Source: Streptomyces tendae (GTDB lineage Bacteria; Actinomycetota; Actinomycetes; Streptomycetales; Streptomycetaceae). Taken from it: DNA of 64,000 nt. Each line of letters begins with the position of its first letter. Position 1 is the stretch's first letter. The translations under genes were made by a program, and so were the position numbers. The stretch is from contig NZ_BMUY01000020.1 in assembly GCF_014650435.1 (NCBI RefSeq), positions 62,001 to 126,000 of the forward strand, in the 5' to 3' direction. Below the pieces are notes generated by a model. That model ran no database searches. It worked only from the letters and a program-made list of their open reading frames with translations, and was not told the origin of the DNA. Shown here one piece after another: positions 7,359 through 14,538 of the stretch.

Positions 7359-7841
7359 ATGAGCACCGACGGATTCACCACCTGCCTGTGGTTCGACGGC
7401 GATGCCGAGGACGCCGCCCACTTCTACGTCTCCGTCTTCAAGAACTCCGGCGTCGGCGCCGTCACCCGCTACCCCGAGGGGGCACCGCTGCCCGCCGGGA
7501 CGGTGCTCACCGTCGAGTTCACCGCCAACGGCCAGAAGTTCGTGGGCCTCAACGGCGGCCCGCAGTTCAAGTTCAACGAGGCGATCTCCTTCCAGATCAC
7601 CTGCGAGGACCAGGACGAGGTCGACCACTACTGGACCAGGCTCACCGAGGGCGGCGGCGAGGACGGGCCCTGCGGCTGGCTCAAGGACCGGTTCGGCGTG
7701 TCCTGGCAGGTCGTCCCGCGCCGGCTCGAGGAGATGTTCCGCGACCCCGATCCCGCCAAGGTGGCGCGCGCCAACAAGGCCATGATGTCGATGCGCAAGC
7801 TCGACATCGCCGCACTCGAGCAGGCGTACGCCGGGCAGTGA
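7359..7841 (+). CDS. VOC-superfamily protein (PhnB/3-demethylubiquinone methyltransferase-like fold)
   Basis: 160 residues, start preceded by CTGGAGG. The sequence CLWFDGDAEDAAHFYVSVFKNS, then TVEFTANGQKFVGLNGGPQFKFNEAISFQI and DHYWTRLTEGGGEDGPCGWLKDRFGVSWQVVP, is typical of the PhnB-like branch of the vicinal-oxygen-chelate fold (often named 3-demethylubiquinone-9 3-methyltransferase domain, although it lacks a methyltransferase fold). Members bind metals or small molecules; the true substrate here is unknown. Transcribed away from clpP3, with another VOC gene 124 bases downstream. Confidence 0.85.
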   Translation: MSTDGFTTCLWFDGDAEDAAHFYVSVFKNSGVGAVTRYPEGAPLPAGTVLTVEFTANGQKFVGLNGGPQFKFNEAISFQITCEDQDEVDHYWTRLTEGGGEDGPCGWLKDRFGVSWQVVPRRLEEMFRDPDPAKVARANKAMMSMRKLDIAALEQAYAGQ

Positions 7842-7965
7842 CGCGCCGCCGACGCGCGGGTCGGGGACGGGATGGCTAGCGTGAGGAACCGGACCGTGTC
7901 CGGTCGCCCCGTTCCTCGGTCCGACTCACAGTCCGCACCACTTCTCCGCACAGGAGGCGGCAGTC

Positions 7966-8763
7966 ATGGCCGTGCAACCCGAAGGGGCCCCTTGCTGGGC
8001 CGACGCGATGTTCACCGACGTCGAGGGAGCCAAGAGCTTCTACGGCGACGTGCTCGGCTGGACCTTCGGCGAGTCGTCGTCGGAGTTCGGCAACTACACC
8101 CAGTGCTACGCGGACGGCAAGGCGGTGGCCGCCGTGGTCCCGCCCCCGCCCGGGCACGAGGACCAGTCCCAGTGGTGCCTCTACTTCGCCTCCCCGGACG
8201 CGGCGGCGACCGCCGGCCGGATCCGTGGGGCCGGCGGGGAGCTGCTCCTCGAACCGATGCGGGTGGGCGATTTCGGCACCATGTGCCTGGCCCGGGACCC
8301 GAGCGGCGTCGTCTTCGGCGTCTGGCAGGGCGACGCCCACGAGGGCTTCGAGGCGACGGCCGTGCCCGGCGCGTACTGCTGGGCGGAGGTCTTCACCCGC
8401 GAGCCCGCGAAGTCGGACGCCTTCTTCCCGGCGGTCTTCTCCTACCGGGCCCAGCAGATGCAGGACGACCAGGTGGACTTCCGCCTCTTCGACCTCGGCG
8501 ACCGACCCGTCCTGGGCCGGATGGCCATGACGGAGGACTTCCCGCCCGAGGTCCCGCCCTACATCAACGTCTACTTCACCGTCGGCGACTGCGACGACGC
8601 CGTGGCCCGCGCCACCAGGCTCGGCGGCATCCTGCGGTTCGGCCCGATGACGACCCCGTTCGGGCGGTTCGCGGCACTGAGCGATCCGCAGGGCGCGAGC
8701 TTCTCGGTGATCGACATCACGACCACCGAGGGGGAGATGCCCAAGCTCACGGACGTCTCGTAG
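7966..8763 (+). CDS. Two-domain VOC (glyoxalase/bleomycin-resistance fold) protein
   Basis: 265 residues, start preceded by AGGAGG. Two similar VOC modules are visible. Module 1 runs from about residue 8 to 120 (CWADAMFTDVEGAKSFYGDVLGW to DPSGVVFGVWQG). Module 2 runs from about 130 to 260 (YCWAEVFTREPAKSDAFFPAVF to DPQGASFSVID). This layout matches the CFP30B-like subgroup of Mycobacterium and Streptomyces. The protein is cytoplasmic with no signal peptide. The reaction is not known for this subgroup; metal-dependent small-molecule chemistry or binding is inferred from the fold. It could share a transcript with the VOC gene upstream. Confidence 0.88.
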   Translation: MAVQPEGAPCWADAMFTDVEGAKSFYGDVLGWTFGESSSEFGNYTQCYADGKAVAAVVPPPPGHEDQSQWCLYFASPDAAATAGRIRGAGGELLLEPMRVGDFGTMCLARDPSGVVFGVWQGDAHEGFEATAVPGAYCWAEVFTREPAKSDAFFPAVFSYRAQQMQDDQVDFRLFDLGDRPVLGRMAMTEDFPPEVPPYINVYFTVGDCDDAVARATRLGGILRFGPMTTPFGRFAALSDPQGASFSVIDITTTEGEMPKLTDVS

Positions 8764-8806
8764 ACCCCGTCCGGACACCCCGCCGGGCCATGGCATGATC
8801 GGGCGC

Positions 8807-9496
8807 ATGCGTGAACGTGTGGTGGCCGCGTGCGACGGGGCTTCGAAGGGAAACCCGGGTCCGGCCGGCTGGGCCTGGGTGGTGGCCGACGCGTCGGAGA
8901 ACCCGGTCCGCTGGGAGGCAGGCCCGCTCGGCAGGAACACCAACAACGTCGCCGAACTCACGGCGCTGGAGCGCCTGCTGGCGTCGACCGACCCCGGCGT
9001 CCCGCTCGAGGTCCGCATGGACTCGCAGTACGCCATGAAGGCCGTCACCACCTGGCTGCCCGGCTGGAAGCGCAACGGCTGGAAGACCGCCGCCGGCAAG
9101 CCGGTCGCCAACCAGGAGCTGGTCGTGCGCATCGACGAGCTGCTCGACGGCCGCTCGGTCGAGTTCCGTTACGTCCCCGCCCACCAGGTCGACGGCGACC
9201 GGCTCAACGACTTCGCCGACCGCGCCGCCAGCCAGGCGGCCGTCGTCCAGGAAGCCGCGGGCAGCGCTCTCGGCTCGCCCGAGCCACCGCCCGCACCGGA
9301 CGCCCCGGCGACCCGTAAGTCTCCGCGCCGGGCGTCGGGGGCGGCCCGCAAGGGCGGCGGCTCCTCGGCGCGCACCATCAAGGCCAAGTTCGCCGGGCGC
9401 TGCCTGTGCGGCCGCTCGTACGCGGCCGGGGAGCCCATCGCCAAGAACGACCGGGGCTGGGGCCACCCGGAGTGCCGCACGGCGACCGCCGGATAG
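8807..9496 (+). CDS. rnhA: Ribonuclease HI with C-terminal zinc-ligand-like extension
   Basis: 229 residues. The RNase H core spans about 3-145. The acidic active-site residues are visible in ACDGASKGNPGPAGWAW (Asp), NNVAELTALE (Glu) and MDSQYAMKAV (Asp), with a later acid in VDGDRLNDFAD. It cleaves RNA in RNA-DNA hybrids. After a Pro/Ala/Lys-rich linker the last 40 residues contain RCLCGRSYAAGEPI and GWGHPEC. The Cys-X-Cys...His-X2-Cys ligand set resembles small zinc modules appended to other DNA-acting proteins. ATG 8807 is preferred to ATG 8795 because the domain begins at once, but both remain possible. It is probably a second RNase H of the genome; the symbol denotes the family. Confidence 0.85.
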   Translation: MRERVVAACDGASKGNPGPAGWAWVVADASENPVRWEAGPLGRNTNNVAELTALERLLASTDPGVPLEVRMDSQYAMKAVTTWLPGWKRNGWKTAAGKPVANQELVVRIDELLDGRSVEFRYVPAHQVDGDRLNDFADRAASQAAVVQEAAGSALGSPEPPPAPDAPATRKSPRRASGAARKGGGSSARTIKAKFAGRCLCGRSYAAGEPIAKNDRGWGHPECRTATAG

Positions 9497-9611
9497 ACCG
9501 CGCCGCCCGACACACCGCACCCGCCCACGGCCGCGCGGCACCGGCCCGCGCACCCCCTCTTGTTACTCTGCGGTCCCGAATGACCGTTATGAGTGCATAC
9601 CAGGGGTGTGT

Positions 9612-10871
9612 GTGAAGGTCGCCTGCGTCGGCGGTGGGCCCGCCGGACTGTATCTGTCGATCCTGCTGAAGCTGCGGGACCCGAACCACGACGTCACCGT
9701 CCACGAACGCGACCCGGAGGGCTCCACCTACGGCTGGGGCGTCACCTACTGGCGACCACTGCTCGACCGGCTCCAGGAGCACGACCCCGCCTCCGCGCGC
9801 GCCGTCGAGCAGCACTCCGTGCGCTGGCGGGACGGCGTCGCCCGGGTGGGCGACCTGGCCACCCGGCACCACGGCGACGAGGGCTTCGGCATCGGCCGCC
9901 ACCGGCTCCTCGCGATCCTCGCCGCCCGCGCCCGCGAGCTGGGCGTACGCCTGGAGTACGAGCGGCAGGTCACCGGCGCGAACCCGCCCGCCGCCGACCT
10001 GGTGGTGGCGGCCGACGGGGCGGGCAGCGCCCTGCGAGCCCAGCACGCCGAACACTTCGGTACCGAGATCACCGCGGGCCGCAACCACTACGTGTGGCTC
10101 GGCACCACCAAGGTCTTCGACGCCTTCACCTTCGCCTTCGTCGAGACCGGCCACGGCTGGATCTGGGCGTACGGCTACGGCTTCGGCCCCGAGGGCAGTA
10201 CCTGCGTCGTCGAGTGCGCGCCCGCGACCTGGACCGGCCTGGGCCTGGACCGGGCCGACGAGACCGAGGGACTGCTCGTGCTGGAGAAGCTCTTCGCGGA
10301 CCTGCTGGACGGGCACCCGCTCACCGCGCGGTCCTCCGGCCGGGCCGGCGCCACCTGGCGCACCTTCCGCACCCTCACCAACCGCACCTGGTCCCGAGGC
10401 GGCCTGGTGCTGCTCGGCGACGCCGCCCACACCACGCACTACTCCATCGGCGCGGGCACCACCCTCGCCCTGGAGGACGCCATGGCGCTGTCGGCGGCGC
10501 TGCACGAGCGGGCCACCCTCCCGGACGCCCTCGCCGCCTACGAACGCGAACGCCGGGCGGCCCTGCTGCCGATGCAGAGCGCGGCCCGGCTCAGTGCCCA
10601 GTGGTACGAGAACCTGCCGCGCTACATCCACCTGCCGCCCCAGCAGATGTTCGCCCTGCTCGGCCAGCGCCACTCGCCGCTGCTGCCGTACCTCCCGCCC
10701 CGCCTGTACTACCGAATCGACCGGGCGGCCGGCCGGCTGGAGACGCTGCGCAGGGTCAAGCGCCGGCTGGGGCCCGTGATCGCGCGCACGGCCCAGGCGC
10801 GCAGGCTCGCCACCGGCGAAGGACCGGGCCGCTCCCGGCGTCCCGACGCGGTGCCCGCGCACCGCGGATGA
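9612..10871 (+). CDS. FAD-dependent monooxygenase
   Basis: 419 residues. The Rossmann motif VACVGGGPAGLYLSILL at the N-terminus binds the ADP of FAD. The second FAD motif is LVLLGDAAHTTHYSIGAGTTLALEDA at about residues 265-290. This is the p-hydroxybenzoate-hydroxylase (group A) type, close to the N-terminal half of salicylyl-CoA 5-hydroxylase and anthraniloyl-CoA monooxygenase. It likely hydroxylates an aromatic substrate with NAD(P)H and O2. GTG 9612 is chosen because AGGGG ends five bases before it; GTG 9606 would overlap that site. The C-terminal 40 residues are basic and probably disordered. The next gene starts 12 bases after the stop, so the two are probably co-transcribed. Confidence 0.85.
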   Translation: MKVACVGGGPAGLYLSILLKLRDPNHDVTVHERDPEGSTYGWGVTYWRPLLDRLQEHDPASARAVEQHSVRWRDGVARVGDLATRHHGDEGFGIGRHRLLAILAARARELGVRLEYERQVTGANPPAADLVVAADGAGSALRAQHAEHFGTEITAGRNHYVWLGTTKVFDAFTFAFVETGHGWIWAYGYGFGPEGSTCVVECAPATWTGLGLDRADETEGLLVLEKLFADLLDGHPLTARSSGRAGATWRTFRTLTNRTWSRGGLVLLGDAAHTTHYSIGAGTTLALEDAMALSAALHERATLPDALAAYERERRAALLPMQSAARLSAQWYENLPRYIHLPPQQMFALLGQRHSPLLPYLPPRLYYRIDRAAGRLETLRRVKRRLGPVIARTAQARRLATGEGPGRSRRPDAVPAHRG

Positions 10872-10883
10872 CAGACTGACGCC

Positions 10884-11867
10884 ATGGACGAGCGCACTTT
10901 CGGCAGGTCGGATCAGCACGCGTCGGTGGTCGGCCTCGGCACCTGGCAACTGGGCGCCGACTGGGGAGACGTGGACGACAAGGAAGCCCTCGCGGTACTG
11001 GAGGCGGCGGCCGAGTCGGGGGTGACCTTCTTCGACACCGCGGACGTCTACGGCGACGGCCGCAGCGAACAGACCATCGCGACGTTCCTCGCGAGCAGGC
11101 CCGACCTGCACGTGCTGGTCGCCACCAAGATGGGCCGGCGGGTCGACCAGATCCCGCAGAACTACGTCCTGGACAACTTCCGGGAGTGGAACGACCGCTC
11201 CCGCCGCAACCTCGGTGTCGACCGCCTGGACCTGGTGCAGCTGCACTGCCCGCCGACGCCCGTCTACTCCAGCGACGAGGTGTTCGACGCCCTGGACACC
11301 CTGGTCGAGGAGGAGCGCGTCGCCGCGTACGGCGTCAGCGTGGAGACCTGCGCCGAGGCGCTGACCGCGATCGCCCGGCCGAACGTGGCGAGCGTCCAGA
11401 TCATCCTCAACCCGTTCCGGATGAAGCCCCTGAGCGAGGTCCTGCCCGCGGCCCGCGAGGCGGGCGTCGGCATCATCGCCCGGGTGCCGCTGGCGTCCGG
11501 CCTGCTGACCGGCAAGTACACCGAGGACACCGTCTTCGCGGCCAACGACCACCGGAACTTCAACCGGCACGGCGAGGCGTTCGACCAGGGCGAGACCTTC
11601 TCCGGCGTCGACTTCGCCACCGGGGTGTCGGCCGCCGCCGAGTTCGCGGCGCTCGCGCCCGAGGGGTACACCCCGGCCCAGCTGGCGCTGCGCTGGATCG
11701 TCCAGCAGCCCGGCGTGACGACGGTGATCCCGGGCGCCCGTTCGCCGGAGCAGGCCCGCGCCAACACCGACGCCGCCCGGCTGCCGGAGCTGTCCGACGC
11801 CACCCTCGCCGCGATCCGCGACCTCTACGACCGGCGCGTCAAGGACCAGGTCGAGAACCGCTGGTAG
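10884..11867 (+). CDS. Aldo/keto reductase
   Basis: 327 residues, complete. The catalytic tetrad is present: Asp and Tyr in FFDTADVYGDG, Lys in VATKMGRR and His in LVQLHCPP. The NADP-binding end is seen in GYTPAQLALRWIVQQPGVTTVIPGARSPEQARAN. It reduces carbonyl compounds with NADPH in the cytoplasm. It lies 12 bases after the FAD monooxygenase gene and may act on the same unknown compound. It is the second aldo/keto reductase of the window; the partial one at the left end belongs to a different subfamily. Confidence 0.92.
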   Translation: MDERTFGRSDQHASVVGLGTWQLGADWGDVDDKEALAVLEAAAESGVTFFDTADVYGDGRSEQTIATFLASRPDLHVLVATKMGRRVDQIPQNYVLDNFREWNDRSRRNLGVDRLDLVQLHCPPTPVYSSDEVFDALDTLVEEERVAAYGVSVETCAEALTAIARPNVASVQIILNPFRMKPLSEVLPAAREAGVGIIARVPLASGLLTGKYTEDTVFAANDHRNFNRHGEAFDQGETFSGVDFATGVSAAAEFAALAPEGYTPAQLALRWIVQQPGVTTVIPGARSPEQARANTDAARLPELSDATLAAIRDLYDRRVKDQVENRW

Positions 11868-11894
11868 GCGGCCGGCGGTCGGGGCGAGGCGGCC

Positions 11895-12245
11895 TCACGG
11901 CACCAGGAGCAACTGCCGTTCCCGCTCCTGGTCGCCCGAGGCCGCTCCGTCGTCGCGCGCGGTGAAGGCGCGGGACAGCGTCTCGCTCGCCGCCTCCACG
12001 GCCTGCGGCGTGCCCTGAACGGTCACCGTCACCGGCGCGGAGAGCGTGTCACCCGCTGTCCGCGGGGGCGCCTGGGCGGCCTGCGGGGTCTCAGGGGAGT
12101 CGAAGGTCGCGGTGCGCACCGTCGCGCCCTCGTCTGCGGGCGGGCCGTCGGGAGCCCCGAAGACGCCTTCCAGGGCGCGGACGATCGCCCGCGCGTCGTC
12201 GATGCCGCCGCCGTCGAGCGTCACGGTGAGCTGAGTGTCGGACAT
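11895..12245 (-). CDS. Small hypothetical protein
   Basis: 116 residues starting MSDTQLTVTLDGGG. Two similar beta-alpha units are visible, LTVTLDGGGIDDARAIVRALEGVF near the start and PVTVTVQGTPQAVEAASETLSRAF near the end, separated by an acidic and Ala/Pro-rich linker. This suggests an internal duplication. There is no signal peptide or membrane segment. The stop is 28 bases from the stop of the convergent aldo/keto reductase gene. It is divergent from the membrane protein gene at 12400. Function not recognised. Confidence 0.65.
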   Translation of the reverse strand: MSDTQLTVTLDGGGIDDARAIVRALEGVFGAPDGPPADEGATVRTATFDSPETPQAAQAPPRTAGDTLSAPVTVTVQGTPQAVEAASETLSRAFTARDDGAASGDQERERQLLLVP

Positions 12246-12399
12246 CCTTCGCCTTCCTTGCCGCGCGTCCGTCGGTCCCGGGCCGTGTAACCGTCCCCCG
12301 ATCACCCAAACCGCCGGTCGCCGCCCCGGCCCGGCGCCTGAGTCCGAGGATCCCGGGAACAGGGAAGAGGACGCAGGCGACGGTCACCGGGAGGACGAC

Positions 12400-12903
12400 G
12401 TGAGGGACTCGGAAGCGGCTGAGGGCTCGGGCCGGCGCAGGGGCCGCAACGAGACCGAGGAGGAGCGGGCGGACCGGATGTGGACGGAGCTGATCCAGGA
12501 GGTCCGCGTCGCGCAGATGGGCGTGCAGATCCTGTTCGGCTTCCTGCTCACGGTCGTCTTCCAGCCGAAGTACGAGACCCTGTCGGACACCGATCAGACG
12601 ATCTACCTGATCACGGTCGTCCTCGGCGCCGTGACCACCGGCGCCCTGATCGGCCCGGTGTCCCTGCACCGCCTCGTCTCCGGACGGCGGGTGAAGCCCC
12701 AGGCGGTGCGGTGGGCGTCCCGGCTGACCGTGCTCGGCCTGGTGCTGCTGCTCGCCACGACGGCCTGCTCGCTGCTGCTGATCCTGCGCGTCGCGACCCA
12801 CGACGGCTTCGTGCCCTACCTCGTCACCGGCGTGGTGCTCTGGTACCTGCTGTGCTGGTTCGGCATCCCGCTGTGGACCCGGCACCGCCACACGGCCCGC
12901 TGA
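12400..12903 (+). CDS. DUF6328-family four-helix membrane protein
   Basis: 167 residues from GTG 12400, preceded by GGGAGGAC. A charged N-terminus of about 38 residues (RNETEEERADRMWTELIQEVRVAQ) precedes four hydrophobic helices: GVQILFGFLLTVVF, IYLITVVLGAVTTGALIGPVS, LGLVLLLATTACSLLLIL and YLVTGVVLWYLLCWFGIPLW. This fits the actinobacterial DUF6328 family of unknown role. The protein sits in the cytoplasmic membrane. It is convergent with the SsgA-like gene; a GC-rich hairpin lies between them. Confidence 0.8.
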   Translation: MRDSEAAEGSGRRRGRNETEEERADRMWTELIQEVRVAQMGVQILFGFLLTVVFQPKYETLSDTDQTIYLITVVLGAVTTGALIGPVSLHRLVSGRRVKPQAVRWASRLTVLGLVLLLATTACSLLLILRVATHDGFVPYLVTGVVLWYLLCWFGIPLWTRHRHTAR

Positions 12904-12918
12904 GACCCGGTGGCCGAC

Positions 12919-12941
12919 GGCCGGCGGCCCCGCGGCCGGCC
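12919..12941. terminator. Possible bidirectional hairpin between convergent genes
   Basis: GGCCGGC (12919-12925) and GCCGGCC (12935-12941) can pair around a 9-base loop in the 66-base gap between the DUF6328 and SsgA-like genes. It is short and very GC-rich, so it may be chance. Confidence 0.35.
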
Positions 12942-12969
12942 CTCGGCCCTCGCCTCAAGCTCTCCGCCG

Positions 12970-13398
12970 TCAGCCCTCCGCCGTCAGCTCGGCGAGGAAG
13001 TCGTCGACGCCCACGCGTTCCCGCCCCGGCCGGACCACCGTGTGCGTCTCGCGCAGGAAGGCCTCGACGGCCGCCGCCCACACGAACACCACGGCACGGT
13101 GCCGGGCCCCGTCGGCCCGGTCGTCACCCAGCAGTTCGATGCGCAGTTCGTCCCACATGCCGCGCGACTCCGGCCGCAGCCGCACGTCGCCCACGCCCAC
13201 CGGGCGGGTGAGCCCCTCGGCGACCATCTCCCGGTCCAGCGTCCAGCGGGCGAGCACCCGGCCGTCGTGGCTGAAGAGCACCGTGAGGGCGAACGGGTCC
13301 GCCGCGTCGTACGCGAGGTGGGCGAGCACCGGGAACCGGTCGGCGGTGTCGCCCGCCTGGAGCTGCACGACCATGGTCTTGTGCACGGCGGTGTTCAC
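12970..13398 (-). CDS. SsgA-like sporulation/cell-division protein (SALP)
   Basis: 142 residues from a GTG preceded by GGAGGCC. The segment LAHLAYDAADPFALTVLFSHDGRVLARWTLDREMVAEGLTRPVGVGDVRLRP matches the SsgA/SsgB core, in which a beta-sheet fold precedes the AEGL-RP-G-GDVR motif. SALPs occur only in sporulating actinomycetes. They steer septum placement, peptidoglycan turnover or spore separation, in part by recruiting FtsZ. Which SALP this is cannot be told from sequence alone. It is probably monocistronic. Confidence 0.88.
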   Translation of the reverse strand: MNTAVHKTMVVQLQAGDTADRFPVLAHLAYDAADPFALTVLFSHDGRVLARWTLDREMVAEGLTRPVGVGDVRLRPESRGMWDELRIELLGDDRADGARHRAVVFVWAAAVEAFLRETHTVVRPGRERVGVDDFLAELTAEG

Positions 13399-13492
13399 GA
13401 GGGCCTCCAGGAGGACGGACGTAGAGCCCTCTAGTACCCCGCACAGCGGCGAGATGCTCAGTCGTCCGGGTGATTCGCCCGTCCCCGGGGTT

Positions 13493-14470
13493 TCAGTCGC
13501 GGCCGAACTCCTCGCGCAGCGCGGGCAGCAGGGTCTTCTCCGACCAGTCCAGGAAGGCGGGTTGCGACTCGCCGCCGATCTGCACCAGGGCGATCTCGGT
13601 GAACCCGGCCTCGACGTAGGGGCGTACGGCCGCCACGAAGGCGTCCGGGTCGTCGCCGCAGGGGATGGACTCGGCGACGTCGTCGGGTGTCACGAACTGG
13701 GTGGCCGCCTCGAAGGAGTCCGGGTGCGGCAGTTCGGAGTTGACCTTCCAGCCGCTGCCGAACCAGCGGAACTGCGCGTGGGCCCGCTTGACCGCCGTGT
13801 CCCGGTCGGGGTCGTAGGAGACGGGCAGCTGGCCCACGCGCGGCTTGCCCGTGCCGCCGTGCCGGTCGAAGGACTCCAGCAGCCCGGCCTTCGGCTCGGT
13901 GGCGATCACCAGGTCGGCGAACTCGCCCGCCAGCTCGCAGGAGCGCTCCCCGGAGACGGCGACACCGATGGGGGGTGCGCTCTCCGGCAGGTCCCAGAGC
14001 CGGGCCGACTCCACGTCGAAGTGCGTGCCGCGGTGGTTGACGTGGCCGCCCGCGAACAGCGCCCGGATGATCTCCACGGCCTCCTTGAGCATCTCGTGCC
14101 GTACGTCGACGGACGGCCAGCCGCCGCCCACCACGTGCTCGTTGAGGTTCTCGCCCGAGCCGAGACCCAGCCGGAAGCGGCCCTCGGACAGCAACTGCAG
14201 CGTCGCCGCCTTCTGCGCCACCACCGCCGGGTGGTACCGGAACGTCGGACACGTCACGTACGTCATCAGCGGGATCCGGGAGGTCGCCTGCGCCGCGGCG
14301 CCCAGCACGCTCCAGGCGTAGGGCGCGTGGCCCTGTGCGCGCAGCCAGGGGAAGTAGTGGTCCGAGGTCACCGAGAAGTCGAACCCCACCTCCTCGGCCC
14401 GCACCAGATGGCCGACGAGTTCCCGCGGGCCGGCCTGCTCGGTCATCATCGTGTATCCGATGTGTGCCAT
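13493..14470 (-). CDS. LLM-class F420-dependent oxidoreductase
   Basis: 325 residues. The bacterial-luciferase-like TIM barrel is recognised by FDFSVTSDHYFPWL, TYVTCPTFRYHPAVVAQKAATLQLLSEGRFRLGLGSGENLNEHV and PPIGVAVSGERSCELAGEFADLVIAT. It closely resembles the branch annotated as F420-dependent glucose-6-phosphate-dehydrogenase-like (TIGR03557 type). It is expected to carry out hydride transfer between coenzyme F420 and an unknown alcohol or ketone in the cytoplasm. The ATG at 14470 begins MAHIGYTMM, the normal N-terminus of this group. Confidence 0.88.
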   Translation of the reverse strand: MAHIGYTMMTEQAGPRELVGHLVRAEEVGFDFSVTSDHYFPWLRAQGHAPYAWSVLGAAAQATSRIPLMTYVTCPTFRYHPAVVAQKAATLQLLSEGRFRLGLGSGENLNEHVVGGGWPSVDVRHEMLKEAVEIIRALFAGGHVNHRGTHFDVESARLWDLPESAPPIGVAVSGERSCELAGEFADLVIATEPKAGLLESFDRHGGTGKPRVGQLPVSYDPDRDTAVKRAHAQFRWFGSGWKVNSELPHPDSFEAATQFVTPDDVAESIPCGDDPDAFVAAVRPYVEAGFTEIALVQIGGESQPAFLDWSEKTLLPALREEFGRD

Positions 14471-14538
14471 GGCGGCCGAGTCCCCGCCCGGCCCGAGGGA
14501 AAACAGGGGGAAAGCAGAGGGAAACGGGGTGGAAGGTA

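Noticed and set aside
9612..11867. A small secondary-metabolite cluster (FAD monooxygenase plus aldo/keto reductase)
   Set aside because: No synthase, carrier, transporter or pathway regulator lies beside the pair, so a catabolic or detoxification role is as likely.
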